Shown here piece after piece: positions 35,957-44,143 of a DNA stretch of 64,000 nucleotides. The position numbers and the translations under genes were made by a program. The notes below the pieces were generated by a model, which was not told the DNA's origin, searched no databases, and was given only the letters and a program-made list of their open reading frames with translations. Every line of letters starts with the position of its first letter. Position 1 is the stretch's first letter. Origin of the DNA: Micromonospora acroterricola (lineage in GTDB: Bacteria; Actinomycetota; Actinomycetes; Mycobacteriales; Micromonosporaceae); assembly GCF_003172955.1 (NCBI RefSeq), contig NZ_QGKR01000186.1, forward strand, positions 62,001 to 126,000. Reading direction: 5' to 3'.

Positions 35957-37590
35957 ATGGCTGCGGATGTCACCAGCACTGCCGAGTAGCAGGCCCTGCA
36001 CAGGCACGCCGAGGAGATCCGCCGTATCCATCTGCGCGACCTGTTCACCGCCGCCCCGGACCGGGGCCAGCGATTGGCCATCGAAATGGCCGACTACTAC
36101 GTGGACTACAGCAAGAACCTGATCACCGACACCACGCTGGAACTGCTCACCGCGCTGGCCGACCGGGTCGGGCTCGCCGACCGGATCGCCGCGATGTTCG
36201 CCGGGGCCCATCTCAACGCCACCGAGGACCGGGCAGTGCTGCACACCGCGCTGCGGCTGCCCCGAGACGCCTCGCTGACAGTGGACGGCCAGGACGTGGC
36301 AGCCGACGTGCACGAGGTGCTGGACCGGATGTCGACGTTCGCGGAGAAGGTCCGTTCGGGGCGGTGGCGCGGGCACACCGGTGAGCGCATCCGTACCGTG
36401 GTCAACATCGGCATCGGCGGATCAGACCTCGGTCCGGTGATGGCGTACGAGGCGCTGAAGGCCTACCGCGACGGTGGTGTGACCTGCCGGTTCGTGTCGA
36501 ACATCGACCCCACCGACATCCACGACACTATTGCCGATCTTGACCCGGCGACCACCCTGTTCGTGATCGTCTCCAAGACCTTCTCCACCCAGGAGACCCT
36601 CGCAACGCCCACCAGGCGCGACGGTGGCTGCTGTCCGCGCTCGGCGACGACGAGACGGCGGTCGCCCGGCACTTCGTCGCGGTCAGCACCAGCGAGCAGC
36701 GGCTCCGCGACTTCGGCATCGACCCGGAGAACATGTTCGGCTTCTGGGACTGGGTGGGTGGCCGGTACTCCCTGCCCTCAGCGGTGGGCCTGTCGGTGAT
36801 GCTGTCCATCGGGCCGGACCGCTTTAGCGAGATGCTGGCCGGCTACCACGCCGTCGACGAGCACTTCCGCACCACGCCGCTGAAGCGCAACGTGCCGGTG
36901 CTGCTGGGGCTGCTCAACGTCTGGTACACCGACTTCCTCGGCGCGCAGACCCACGCCGTGCTGCCGTACTCCCAGTACCTGCACCGACTGCCGGCGTACC
37001 TGCAACAACTCACCATGGAGAGCAACGGCAAGTCGGTCACGGTGGACGGCGTGCCGGTGTCGTACGACACCGGTGAGATCTTCTGGGGTGAGCCGGGCAC
37101 CAACGGGCAGCACGCCTTCTACCAGCTGATCCACCAGGGCACCCGGCTGGTGCCCGCCGACTTCATCGCCTTCAGCGAACCCAGCCACGACCTCGGCGAC
37201 ATGCATGACCTGTTCATGTCCAACTTCTTCGCCCAGACCGCAGCGCTGGCCTTCGGCCGCACCGCCGAGGAGGTGACGGCAGAGGGCACTCCCGCGCACC
37301 TGGTGCCGCACCGGGTTATGGCCGGCAACCACCCCACCACGTCGATCGTCGCCCCCAAGCTGACCCCCGGCACGTTCGGGCAACTGGTGGCCCTCTACGA
37401 GCACATCGTCTTGACCGAGGGCGCGATCTGGGGCATCAACCCCTTCGACCAGTGGGGCGTCGAACTGGGAAAGGTGATGGCCAGCCAGCTCGCGCCGCTA
37501 CTCACCGGAGAGCAACCAGACCTCGGCCGCACCGACTCGTCCACCGCTGAGCTGATCCGCCGGTATCGGGGCCAGCGCGGACGTGCCTGA
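35957..37590 (+). pseudogene. pgi: Glucose-6-phosphate isomerase, TAG and frameshift
   Basis: From ATG 35957 (MAADVTSTAE) the 11th codon is TAG (35987-35989), where related proteins have Trp (TAEWQAL). The frame then stays open through [19 protein letters not shown] and [10 protein letters not shown] until a one-base deletion near 36603. In the next phase [17 protein letters not shown] and [19 protein letters not shown] follow, and the catalytic [11 protein letters not shown] and [20 protein letters not shown], to the stop at 37590. Otherwise full length. Two independent lesions argue for real inactivation, though sequence error is possible. A second pgi elsewhere in the genome would be expected. 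Confidence 0.85.
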
Positions 37591-37673
37591 CGCCGGACCG
37601 TCGGGGACGTGCTGAACGACGAATAGCCTCTGGTCCTGCGGGCGGTCCGTCAGCGGAGACGACGGTCAAGGGC

Positions 37674-37704
37674 TTGCATCCTGTACCTGGGTACAGGCTT
37701 ACCG
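37674..37704 (+). promoter_or_regulatory. MerR-type promoter with 18-bp palindrome
   Basis: TTGCAT (37674-37679), a 19-nt spacer, then TTACCG (37699-37704). The spacer is filled by the perfect palindrome CCTGTACCTGGGTACAGG (37680-37697). A 19-20 bp spacer containing the operator is the classic arrangement of MerR-activated promoters. Confidence 0.75.
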
Positions 37705-37706
37705 TC

Positions 37707-38045
37707 ATGGGCATGACCAGCGATGACCAGGCGTGGGTGCCCGAGGCGTGCACCTTGCCGACCGTGGAACGGCCGCTGCGGCTGGCCGAGTTCGATGACC
37801 TGTTTGCGACCGCCCTGCGCGATCAGCAGCGGCTGTCGCCGACCGCGCTGCGGTGGCGCCTGGATAAGACAGCCGAGACAACGGCGCGGGAGCTGACCGG
37901 CAGGGAGAGCTCGTGCTGTTCGTTCCTCTCGTTCGCGTTCACCGAAGACGGCGACGGGCTTCGCCTCGACGTGCAGGTTCCGGCCGCGCACGTCGAGGTC
38001 CTTGACGCGCTCGCGCAGCGGGCCGCCGCCGGGATGGCGGCGTGA
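37707..38045 (+). CDS. Small Cys-containing protein in MerR operon
   Basis: 112 aa, ATG 37707 only 2 nt after the -10-like box, so possibly leaderless. It has LRLAEFDDLFATALRDQQRLSPTALRWRL, then ARELTGRESSCCSFLSFAFTEDGDGLRLDVQVPAAHVEVLDAL. The ESSCCSF motif is conserved in a family of small proteins commonly found beside MerR genes in actinobacterial metal-resistance loci (recalled). A metal-binding role is plausible. It overlaps the downstream truncated MerR gene by 4 nt (GTGA). Confidence 0.75.
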   Translation: MGMTSDDQAWVPEACTLPTVERPLRLAEFDDLFATALRDQQRLSPTALRWRLDKTAETTARELTGRESSCCSFLSFAFTEDGDGLRLDVQVPAAHVEVLDALAQRAAAGMAA

Positions 38046-38233
38046 GCGGGTTGCGCAGCAGTCAGGCCGCCGGGGCGGCCGGGGTGAATCCGCAGACGCT
38101 GCGCTACTACGAGCGCAGGGGCTTGCTGGCGGAGCCGGAGCGCAGTCTGGGCGGGCACCGTCTGTACCCGCAGGAGGCGGTCGTCGTGTTGAAGGTGATC
38201 AAGGCGGCGCAGCGACTCGGGTTCACTGATCGC
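38042..38233 (+). pseudogene. MerR regulator, truncated after HTH
   Basis: Starts at GTG 38042. SSQAAGAAGVNPQTLRYYERRGLLAEPERSLGGHRLYPQEAVVVLKVIKAAQRLGFT is a MerR DNA-binding domain of the heavy-metal branch. At about 38233 homology stops; the expected LDEVxxLL and the Cys-bearing effector domain are missing and the frame runs into the antisense of the MFS gene. Probably cut when the arsenic block was joined here. Confidence 0.75.
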
Positions 38234-38254
38234 CTCAGGTCTGGGGCTGAAGGG

Positions 38255-39502
38255 TCATGGCGCAGGGGTTCTCGCTCGGAGGGTCATGCCGATGGCGGCG
38301 AGCGCGCAGCAGGTCGCCACGGCGGCGAGCAGCGGCGTGTATCCGTCAGCGGTATGCAGGAGAACGGCGGCTGCCAGGGGTGCGGTGGCTTTGGCGATGG
38401 TGACGGGGGCGGCGAGGCGTCCGGCGATGCTGGCGTAGGCGGTGGTGCCGTAACGGTCGGCGAGCAGGGCGGGGGTGGCGAGGCTGGTGATGCCGAAGCC
38501 GAGCCCGAAGCCGACGACGGTGATGACAGCGCCGATGCGGGTGTCGGCGAGCAGGGGCATGGTGAGGACGGCGGCGGCCTGGGTGGCGAAGACGGCGGCC
38601 ACGATCGTGGTGACGCGTAGGTGTCGGCGGGCGGCGGTGAGGACGAGTCGGCCGGTGACCGACAGGATGCCGAGCAGGCCGGTGGCGGTGGCGGCGAAGG
38701 TGGCGGGATGGCCGCGGCTGATCAGGTAGCCGACGAGGTGGACGGTCATGGTGCTGGTGGCCGCGCCCTGCGCGATGAACGTTGCGGTCAGGACCCAGAA
38801 TCGCGCGTCGCACATCGCGGCCTTGACGATCGCACGCCGTTGGGCGTGGGCCGGCGGTGTGGGATCGGCAGGTGTCGGCGCCGCTGATGTGCGGGGTCGG
38901 CGGATGGTGAGTGCGTGCAGGGGCACGGTGACCAGGCCGTGGATGCCGGCGAGGACGAGGAGCGCGTCGCGCCAGCCGAGGTGCGCGGCCAGGAGGCCGG
39001 TCAGGGGCATGAAGATGGTGCTGGCGAAGCCGGCCACGATGGTGACGGCGAGCAGGGCCGTGGCGCGTCGGTCTGGGGTGAACCAGGCGATGATGACGGC
39101 GAAGGCTGGCTCGTAGAGCACCATCGCGCCGGTGACGCCGATGCCGATCATGACGGCGTAGAGCTGGCCGATGGTCTGCACCTGGGACCAGGCCACGAGC
39201 AGGGCGGTGGCGGCGATCGACCCGATAGTCATCAGCGCGCGCCCGCCGTGGTGGTCGAGCCACCTGCCGACCGGGATGGCCATGAGGGCGCCCGCGAGGA
39301 CGGAAACGGTGAGCGCGCCGGTGACGGCGGTGGTGGAGGCGCCGAGGGTGGCGGCCATGGGGCGCAGCAGCACCGGGTAGGCGTAGTAGAGGGTGCCGTA
39401 ACCGACGGTGGAGGTGACGGCCAGGGCGGCGACGATTCGCCAGCCTTGGGCGTGGTGCCCGCCGACCGTGGGATCGGCGGGCACCGTCGCGGTGATGGGC
39501 AT
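38255..39502 (-). CDS. MFS transporter in arsenic cluster
   Basis: 415 aa, about twelve hydrophobic segments; MFS signature IPVGRWLDHHGGRALM between TM2 and TM3, and a large central loop near AAPTPADPTPPAHAQ. Its start overlaps the stop of the flavoprotein gene by 1 nt (TGATG), so it is co-transcribed with it and probably with arsN1 and arsR. Arsenic operons of actinobacteria often contain MFS exporters for organoarsenicals or arseno-sugars; the substrate here is inferred from context only. Confidence 0.85.
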   Translation of the reverse strand: MPITATVPADPTVGGHHAQGWRIVAALAVTSTVGYGTLYYAYPVLLRPMAATLGASTTAVTGALTVSVLAGALMAIPVGRWLDHHGGRALMTIGSIAATALLVAWSQVQTIGQLYAVMIGIGVTGAMVLYEPAFAVIIAWFTPDRRATALLAVTIVAGFASTIFMPLTGLLAAHLGWRDALLVLAGIHGLVTVPLHALTIRRPRTSAAPTPADPTPPAHAQRRAIVKAAMCDARFWVLTATFIAQGAATSTMTVHLVGYLISRGHPATFAATATGLLGILSVTGRLVLTAARRHLRVTTIVAAVFATQAAAVLTMPLLADTRIGAVITVVGFGLGFGITSLATPALLADRYGTTAYASIAGRLAAPVTIAKATAPLAAAVLLHTADGYTPLLAAVATCCALAAIGMTLRARTPAP

Positions 39503-40917
39503 CAGCTGCAGCAGCCGCCGGCCTGAGCGCCGGCGGGGGCGACGTCGAGGGTGACCAGGTTCAACGGTGTGGACAACAGCCCGCCGGAGATGCCGGTGGC
39601 GAGTCCGCGCGCCGCTGGCTCGGCGGTGGGCGCCGGCCCGCAGCAGCCCTCGCCGGTGACGGTGTCGGCAGGGTTGCTGTTGCAGACGCCGGTCTCGGGC
39701 AGGTCGAGTTGGACGTCGCGGGCGGCGGCCCAGTCCCCGGCGAGGGCGGCGACGACGGAGCGGACCTGCTCGTAGCCGGTGGCCATGAGGAACGTCGGCG
39801 CCCGGCCGTAGGCCTTCATGCCGACGGCGTAGTAGCCGGTTTCCGGGTGGGAGAGTTCGTTCACGCCGTGCGGGGGCACGGTGCCGCAGGAGTGCTCGTT
39901 CGGGTCGATCAGCGGCGCGAGGGCGCGGGTGGCGCCCATGACCGGGTCGAGGTTCAGGCGCAGCTCGGCGGCGATCGAGTGGTCCGGGCGGAAGCCGGTG
40001 GCGGCGACGATCCGGTCCACGGTGACCGATTCCTCGCTGCCGTCGGCGTGGCGCACCACCACACTGACCCGGCCGTCTGTCGGGGTGAGGGCGTGCACGG
40101 AGAAGCCGGTGAGCAGCCGGATCCGGCCGGCGTCGACGTGCGCGCGCAGCCGTGAGCCCAGGGCACCGCGGGCGGGCAGCGCGTCGGCGTCTCCGCCGCC
40201 GTACGTGCGCGAAGGTGAGGCAGTCCGGATCGCCCAGGTCACCTCGGTGCCCGGTGCGGCCTCGGCCAGCTCGGCCAGGGACAGCAGCGTGTTCGCGGCC
40301 GAGTGGCCGGCCCCGACGACGAGGGTGTGCCGGCCCGCGAAGCGATCCCGGACCGCGCCGAGAACATCGGGCAACCCGTGCTCCAGGAACGCAGCGACAG
40401 TGCTCTCACCGCGAGCGGGCAAACCGGACGCGCCCAGGACGTTCGGGGTGCCCCAGGTGCCGGACGCGTCGATCACCGCACGGGCGAGCAGTTCCTCGCC
40501 GTCGGCGAGGCGAATCAGGAACGGAGTGGACTCACGACCGGCGGTACGCAGCCGGTCCAGGCCCAGGCGGCTGATCGCCTCGACCCGAGCGCCGTAGCGC
40601 AGGTGCGGCTTGAGCTGCGGCAGCTGCGCGAGGGGCTGGAGGTAGTCGCCGACCAGCTCTGCCCCGGTGGGCAGGGCCTCCAGGTCGGGGGCGACCCAGC
40701 CCGCCTCGTCGAGAAGGCGGCGGGCGGCCGGGTCGACGTTGTAGCGCCACGGGGAGAAGACCCGCACGTGGCCCCACTGCCGCACGGCGGCGCCCGGGGT
40801 GTCTCCTGCTTCCAGGACGGTGAAGGCGATGCCCCGCTCGTGCAGGTGCGCAGCGGCGGCCAAGCCGACCGGGCCGGCGCCGATGACCACGACGGGCAGC
40901 TGGTTCAGGGTGCTCAT
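39502..40917 (-). CDS. ArsO-like FAD/NADPH oxidoreductase with Cys-rich tail
   Basis: 471 aa. FAD-binding VVVIGAGPVGLAAAAHL, a second dinucleotide site HTLVVGAGHSAANTLLSLAEL, and IVAATGFRPDHS, as in flavin-containing monooxygenase-like proteins found in arsenic operons (ArsO and relatives). Unusual is the C-terminal extension from about residue 415: GVCNSNPAD, GEGCCGPAP and a final GGCCS, with five vicinal or clustered cysteines suited to trivalent arsenic. Followed by the MFS gene with a 1-nt overlap. An oxidation or thiol-transfer role on arsenicals is inference. Confidence 0.85.
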   Translation of the reverse strand: MSTLNQLPVVVIGAGPVGLAAAAHLHERGIAFTVLEAGDTPGAAVRQWGHVRVFSPWRYNVDPAARRLLDEAGWVAPDLEALPTGAELVGDYLQPLAQLPQLKPHLRYGARVEAISRLGLDRLRTAGRESTPFLIRLADGEELLARAVIDASGTWGTPNVLGASGLPARGESTVAAFLEHGLPDVLGAVRDRFAGRHTLVVGAGHSAANTLLSLAELAEAAPGTEVTWAIRTASPSRTYGGGDADALPARGALGSRLRAHVDAGRIRLLTGFSVHALTPTDGRVSVVVRHADGSEESVTVDRIVAATGFRPDHSIAAELRLNLDPVMGATRALAPLIDPNEHSCGTVPPHGVNELSHPETGYYAVGMKAYGRAPTFLMATGYEQVRSVVAALAGDWAAARDVQLDLPETGVCNSNPADTVTGEGCCGPAPTAEPAARGLATGISGGLLSTPLNLVTLDVAPAGAQAGGCCS

Positions 40918-40935
40918 CGATCAAACTCCTCTGTG

Positions 40936-40954
40936 TTGATGACTGTCGAATCAA
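40936..40954. promoter_or_regulatory. ArsR-like operator upstream of ArsO gene
   Basis: TTGAT, 9 nt, ATCAA, 18 bp before the flavoprotein start. The arms resemble ArsR/SmtB operator halves (TTGA-type). It would give this gene pair a promoter inside the longer leftward cluster. Confidence 0.5.
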
Positions 40955-40994
40955 GTGGGTAGACGGGACCCAGCTAATGCGGGGCCGGGTCTGG

Positions 40995-41492
40995 TCAGGT
41001 GACGACGGGACTGCGCCGCTCGAGCAGGACGACGTCGCGCCAGCGGCCGTGATGGCGAGCGACCCGCTCGCGCACGCCGATGACCCGGAAGCCGGCCCGC
41101 TGGTGCAGGGTGAGGCTCGCGGCGTTGTCGGGGAAGACTCCGGACTGGATGGTCCAGATGCCAGCGGCTTCGGTGGAGGCGATCAGCGTGTCCAGCAGCA
41201 GCCGGGCGACGCCGCGGCCCTGCGCGGCGGGGTCAACGTAGACGGAGTGCTCGACCACGCCGGCGTAGACGGCGCGGGCCGAGGTGGGTGCGACCGCGAT
41301 CCAACCGAGCACCGTGTCATCCGCGTCGACGGCAACGAAGCGGTGCGCGGGTAGCCTCGCCGCGACGAACACCGGCCAGGTCGGTGCGGTCGTCTCGAAG
41401 CTGGCGTTGCCAGCGTCGAGTCCGGCCTGGTAGATGGTCAGGACCCGCTCGGCGTCGTCATTCCGCAGGGGGCGCACGGTGATGTCGGCCAT
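40995..41492 (-). CDS. arsN1: ArsN1-type GNAT acetyltransferase
   Basis: 165 aa. GNAT fold with the acetyl-CoA loop VDPAAQGRGVARLLLDTLI and family features VRPLRNDDAERVLTIYQAGLDAGNASFET and LHQRAGFRVIGVRERVARHHGRWRDVVLLER, as in phosphinothricin N-acetyltransferases and the ArsN1 family. ArsN1 enzymes acetylate arsinothricin, an organoarsenical antibiotic, and related phosphinothricin. The start overlaps the arsR stop by 1 nt. Strong support that the cluster handles organoarsenicals as well as inorganic arsenic. Confidence 0.88.
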   Translation of the reverse strand: MADITVRPLRNDDAERVLTIYQAGLDAGNASFETTAPTWPVFVAARLPAHRFVAVDADDTVLGWIAVAPTSARAVYAGVVEHSVYVDPAAQGRGVARLLLDTLIASTEAAGIWTIQSGVFPDNAASLTLHQRAGFRVIGVRERVARHHGRWRDVVLLERRSPVVT

Positions 41493-41842
41493 CAGCAGGT
41501 TCCGTTCGGACTAGGAGCGGGTCGACCCATGACCACGTCCGCGGCGGAGGGGAAGCAGTCGACGCAGGCGTCGTTGATCCGGTAGTGCCGGGCGGTGCCG
41601 ACCGGCTCGACGAGGACGAATCGCACTTCGGTGAGGATCTTCAGGTGCTGCGAGACGGTGGACTGCGCCAAGCCGATCGCGGCGACGATCTCCCCCACGC
41701 TCATCGCCTGAGCCTGCCGGGCAAGGTACTCGACGATCTGCACCCGAGTCGGGTCAGCCAGTGCCCGGAACCACGACGCGTATGTCTGCGCCGTCGCCCG
41801 ATCGAGTAGCCCAGCCACCCCCACCACCCCTTCATCGTTCAT
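41492..41842 (-). CDS. arsR: ArsR family regulator with C-terminal Cys site
   Basis: 116 aa. Winged HTH WFRALADPTRVQIVEYLARQ, GEIVAAIGLAQSTVSQHLKILTEVRFVLVEPVGTARHYRI. The helix-3 ELCVCDL metal site is absent; instead the C-terminus has ACVDCFPSA and a final Cys, so the As(III) site is probably C-terminal, as in other independently evolved ArsR sensors. First regulatory gene of the leftward arsR-arsN1-(arsO-MFS) run. Confidence 0.9.
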   Translation of the reverse strand: MNDEGVVGVAGLLDRATAQTYASWFRALADPTRVQIVEYLARQAQAMSVGEIVAAIGLAQSTVSQHLKILTEVRFVLVEPVGTARHYRINDACVDCFPSAADVVMGRPAPSPNGTC

Positions 41843-41881
41843 CGCCGATAGGCGATTAAGCCTACCAACCGCCAGCGGCGA

Positions 41882-42025
41882 TCATCGAACGAAGGCCGCG
41901 TGGGCGGCCCGTGCCGCGTCGAAGCGGCGCTGGGCGCGCTGCTCGGCGGTGCTGACCTCGGCACACGAATCGCAAAATCGGACACCCTTCGTGAGTGCCC
42001 CCTGTCGGCGCGTCAGCCTCAGCAT
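41882..42025 (-). CDS. Small CxxC protein
   Basis: 47 aa from ATG 42025, with a GGGGGA ribosome-binding site. MLRLTRRQGALTKGVRFCDSCAEVSTAEQRAQRRFD: one CxxC pair and a basic, helical tail. Similar tiny proteins occur in many actinobacteria, function unknown. It stands upstream of arsR (39-bp gap) and divergent from the next arsR gene. Confidence 0.6.
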   Translation of the reverse strand: MLRLTRRQGALTKGVRFCDSCAEVSTAEQRAQRRFDAARAAHAAFVR

Positions 42026-42048
42026 GATTTCCCCCTTCTGCGCTGTCT

Positions 42049-42102
42049 TGACGTCTGTCGAAACAGACAGTTGCACATTGATTAGAGGGATGTCAACCTA
42101 GA
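42049..42102 (+). promoter_or_regulatory. Divergent promoter with two dyads
   Basis: GTCTGT-CGAA-ACAGAC (42054-42069) is a perfect 6-bp dyad next to TTGACG (42049-42054). Further on TTGAT and TGTCAA (about 42079-42097) form an ArsR-box-like imperfect pair directly before the arsR start at 42106. Confidence 0.5.
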
Positions 42103-42105
42103 GAA

Positions 42106-42483
42106 ATGTCGAAGCAAGCTGCGCCCCTCACCCTCGCCGACGTGACCGCCGAGGCGTTCTGCTGCCAACCCCTGGCGCAGCACCGCGTGCCGGCCGAGAC
42201 CGCCGCGGTGCTCGCGCCAGCGTTCAAGGCCCTCGGCGACCCGGTCCGCCTACAGCTGATGTCGATGATCGCCTCCGCCGACAACGGCGAGGCATGCGTT
42301 TGCGACCTCACCCCCGCCTTCAACCTCACCGGCCCGACCATCTCGCATCACCTCAAGACCCTGCGCGAGGCCGGTCTCGTCGACGCCGAGCGGCGCGGCA
42401 CCTGGGTGTACTACCGGGCCCGACCGGCCGTCCTGCGCCAACTCGCCGCGCTGCTCACCGTCGAACCAGTAACCGCTTTATAG
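42106..42483 (+). CDS. arsR: ArsR family arsenite-responsive repressor
   Basis: 125 aa. FKALGDPVRLQLMSMIAS, then GEACVCDLTPAFNLTGPTISHHLKTLREAGLVDAERRGTWVYYRA. The CVCD pair in the recognition-helix approach is the classic As(III)/Sb(III) site of ArsR. An extra FCC near the N-terminus may add a ligand. It is convergent with the flavin monooxygenase gene, their 3' ends overlapping by 29 bp. Probably autoregulates through the dyads upstream. Confidence 0.92.
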   Translation: MSKQAAPLTLADVTAEAFCCQPLAQHRVPAETAAVLAPAFKALGDPVRLQLMSMIASADNGEACVCDLTPAFNLTGPTISHHLKTLREAGLVDAERRGTWVYYRARPAVLRQLAALLTVEPVTAL

Positions 42484-43564
42484 GCTGCGGTCGGCGCCGC
42501 GACCGGCCGGACACGCCGCCCGCCAAGGCGGCAACGACATGCGCCGCGTCGCGCCCGACGCCGCGCAGGGTGTTCGACGAGAACGACCGCTGGAACTCCA
42601 ACCCGAGGTAGACCAGTCCTCGATGGGTCGTGGAGACACCTGCGACGTGGCGGGGCATGCCGGCATCCAGGGCTCCGAGCGGGGCGAGGTAGTCGAGGTT
42701 CGGGCGGTAGCCGGTAGCAAAGATCACCGCGTCGACCGCCTCGTGCGTACCGTCCGCCCAGATGACGCCGTCGGCGGTGAAGGCGGTTAACATTTCCCGG
42801 CGGGCGAGCCGGCCGGAGGTGATCGCGTCGCGGTAGACGCCGGTGTCGAGCACGGCCGCGTGGCGGACGAGTCGGGTGAGCACCGCCCGGGGCAGAAGGT
42901 CCGCACCGGTGACGCGGAGCCAATGGTGCAGGTCCCGGCCTCGGATGCGCTGGGGCATGAACTGGATCGGCGCCCGGGTGGCCAGGGTGACCCTCGCGTG
43001 TGGCGCGAGCTCGTAGGCGACCTGGACGGCGGAGTTTCCGGCGCCCACGACGAGGACCCGCTTGCCGGTATACGGCTCGGGCCGCCGGTAGTGCGCGACG
43101 TGCCGTACCTCGCCCTCATAGGTGTCCCGGCCGGGCAGCGCCGGCAGGTACGGATTGCTGAAGGAGCCACTGGCAGCGACGACGCCCGCAGCGGCGATGT
43201 CATCGCCGCTGTCGGTATGGACGAGGTAGCCACCGCCTGGACGCGGATGCACAGCGGTGACGCGGGCGCCGGTGCGGATCTCGGCGTCGATGCTTGCGGA
43301 ATAGCGGCGGAGATAGGCGACGACCTCGTCGCGAATCGGGTAGCGGTCGGGGTCTCCCCCGTCGAACGTCATGCCCGGCAGCGAGCTGTATCGGGCCGGG
43401 GAGAACAGGGTGAGACTCTCGTAGTAGCCGGGCCAGGACCCCACCGGCTCGACGCCTGCCTCCAGGACGACGGGGCGCAGGCCAGCGGAGAGAGCGGCGC
43501 GAGCGGCGGAAAGACCGGACTGGCCGCCTCCGACGATGACGACTGGTTCTGAAGAGGTGGTCAC
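42455..43564 (-). CDS. ArsO-type flavin-containing monooxygenase
   Basis: 369 aa from GTG 43564; the frame extends to 43672 but that part overlaps the divergent promoter. VVIVGGGQSGLSAARAAL (FAD), SWPGYYESLTLFSPARYSSLPG, RVLVVGAGNSAVQVAYEL (NADPH) and VIFATGYRPNLDYL. Close in layout to ArsO flavoproteins of actinobacterial and staphylococcal arsenic operons. It lacks the Cys tail of the other ArsO-like protein here. Divergent from an arsR gene with a shared ATCATAT/ATATGAT dyad. Confidence 0.88.
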   Translation of the reverse strand: MTTSSEPVVIVGGGQSGLSAARAALSAGLRPVVLEAGVEPVGSWPGYYESLTLFSPARYSSLPGMTFDGGDPDRYPIRDEVVAYLRRYSASIDAEIRTGARVTAVHPRPGGGYLVHTDSGDDIAAAGVVAASGSFSNPYLPALPGRDTYEGEVRHVAHYRRPEPYTGKRVLVVGAGNSAVQVAYELAPHARVTLATRAPIQFMPQRIRGRDLHHWLRVTGADLLPRAVLTRLVRHAAVLDTGVYRDAITSGRLARREMLTAFTADGVIWADGTHEAVDAVIFATGYRPNLDYLAPLGALDAGMPRHVAGVSTTHRGLVYLGLEFQRSFSSNTLRGVGRDAAHVVAALAGGVSGRSRRRPQPIKRLLVRR

Positions 43565-43570
43565 TGGACC

Positions 43571-43604
43571 ATCATATCGTCGTTTCGTTGAATGACAATA
43601 TGAT
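43571..43604. promoter_or_regulatory. Dyad between ArsO gene and arsR
   Basis: ATCATAT, 20 nt, ATATGAT. AT-rich arms in a GC-rich setting, 7 bp from the GTG start of the monooxygenase gene; probable operator for the adjacent ArsR protein. Confidence 0.55.
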
Positions 43605-43626
43605 CGTGATGCGAGAAGGTGGGGCC

Positions 43627-43956
43627 ATGGATGAGCCAGAGCCCGCAGCGGTCGCGCCCGGCGCCGCACCAACCGGGCTCGGGCCGGACACGCAGGAGTT
43701 CCTCAAGGCGTTGGGCAGCCCCACGCGACAGCGGATCATGATGCTGTTCTCCCAAGGCGCCGAGCTGTCCGTCGGGGAAGTCGCCGAGCGCGCGGGCATC
43801 AGTCAAGCGACAGCGTCGCAGCAGCTGACCCTGCTACGCCGGGGGCGGATCGTGACCTCGCGGCGCGAGGGCAAGACCGTGTACTACCGCGCCGACCGCG
43901 ACGGCGCCGTCGCGGCGCTGGCCGAGCTGCAGTCGTATCTGATGACCTGCTGCTGA
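43627..43956 (+). CDS. ArsR family regulator with C-terminal CC
   Basis: 109 aa from ATG 43627 (GAAGGTGGGG upstream; ATG 43588 would overlap the operator). FLKALGSPTRQRIMMLFSQGAELSVGEVAERAGISQATASQQLTLLRRGRIVTSRREGKTVYYRA, ending LMTCC. No CVCD site; the terminal Cys-Cys may be the metal ligand. It probably represses the divergent ArsO gene. Confidence 0.88.
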   Translation: MDEPEPAAVAPGAAPTGLGPDTQEFLKALGSPTRQRIMMLFSQGAELSVGEVAERAGISQATASQQLTLLRRGRIVTSRREGKTVYYRADRDGAVAALAELQSYLMTCC

Positions 43957-44105
43957 CAGCAGCCGCACGGCCCAGCCGCGACGTGAACCCCTGCTTCCCG
44001 GCCAATCGCCCTCGGCGCGAGCCGCCTGCCCGCTCGGCGCACCTCAGGCCCGAGCGTCAGCCTCGGCCGAGCCTCCGACCAGTCGGGCCGCCGACTCGCC
44101 GCCAC

Positions 44106-44143
44106 TTGACAACATTCCGGTAGGTCAGCAATAGTTGAGTCAA
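44106..44143 (+). promoter_or_regulatory. Promoter and operator of arsR-arsC fusion
   Basis: TTGACA at 44106-44111 and an AATAGT-like -10 at 44130-44135 put the transcript start at or near ATG 44143 (leaderless). The dyad TTGAGTCAA (44135-44143) overlaps the start codon and would block polymerase when bound. Confidence 0.5.

Noticed and set aside
18547..35989. TAG recoding (suppressed stop or modified amino acid)
   Set aside because: The affected frames also carry frameshifts or are fragments, and Trp-to-TAG by one transition explains two of the four; ordinary decay or error is simpler.
35108..35989. 293-codon plus-strand frame opposite zwf
   Set aside because: Arg/Gln/Gly-rich antisense of the zwf coding region without conserved features.
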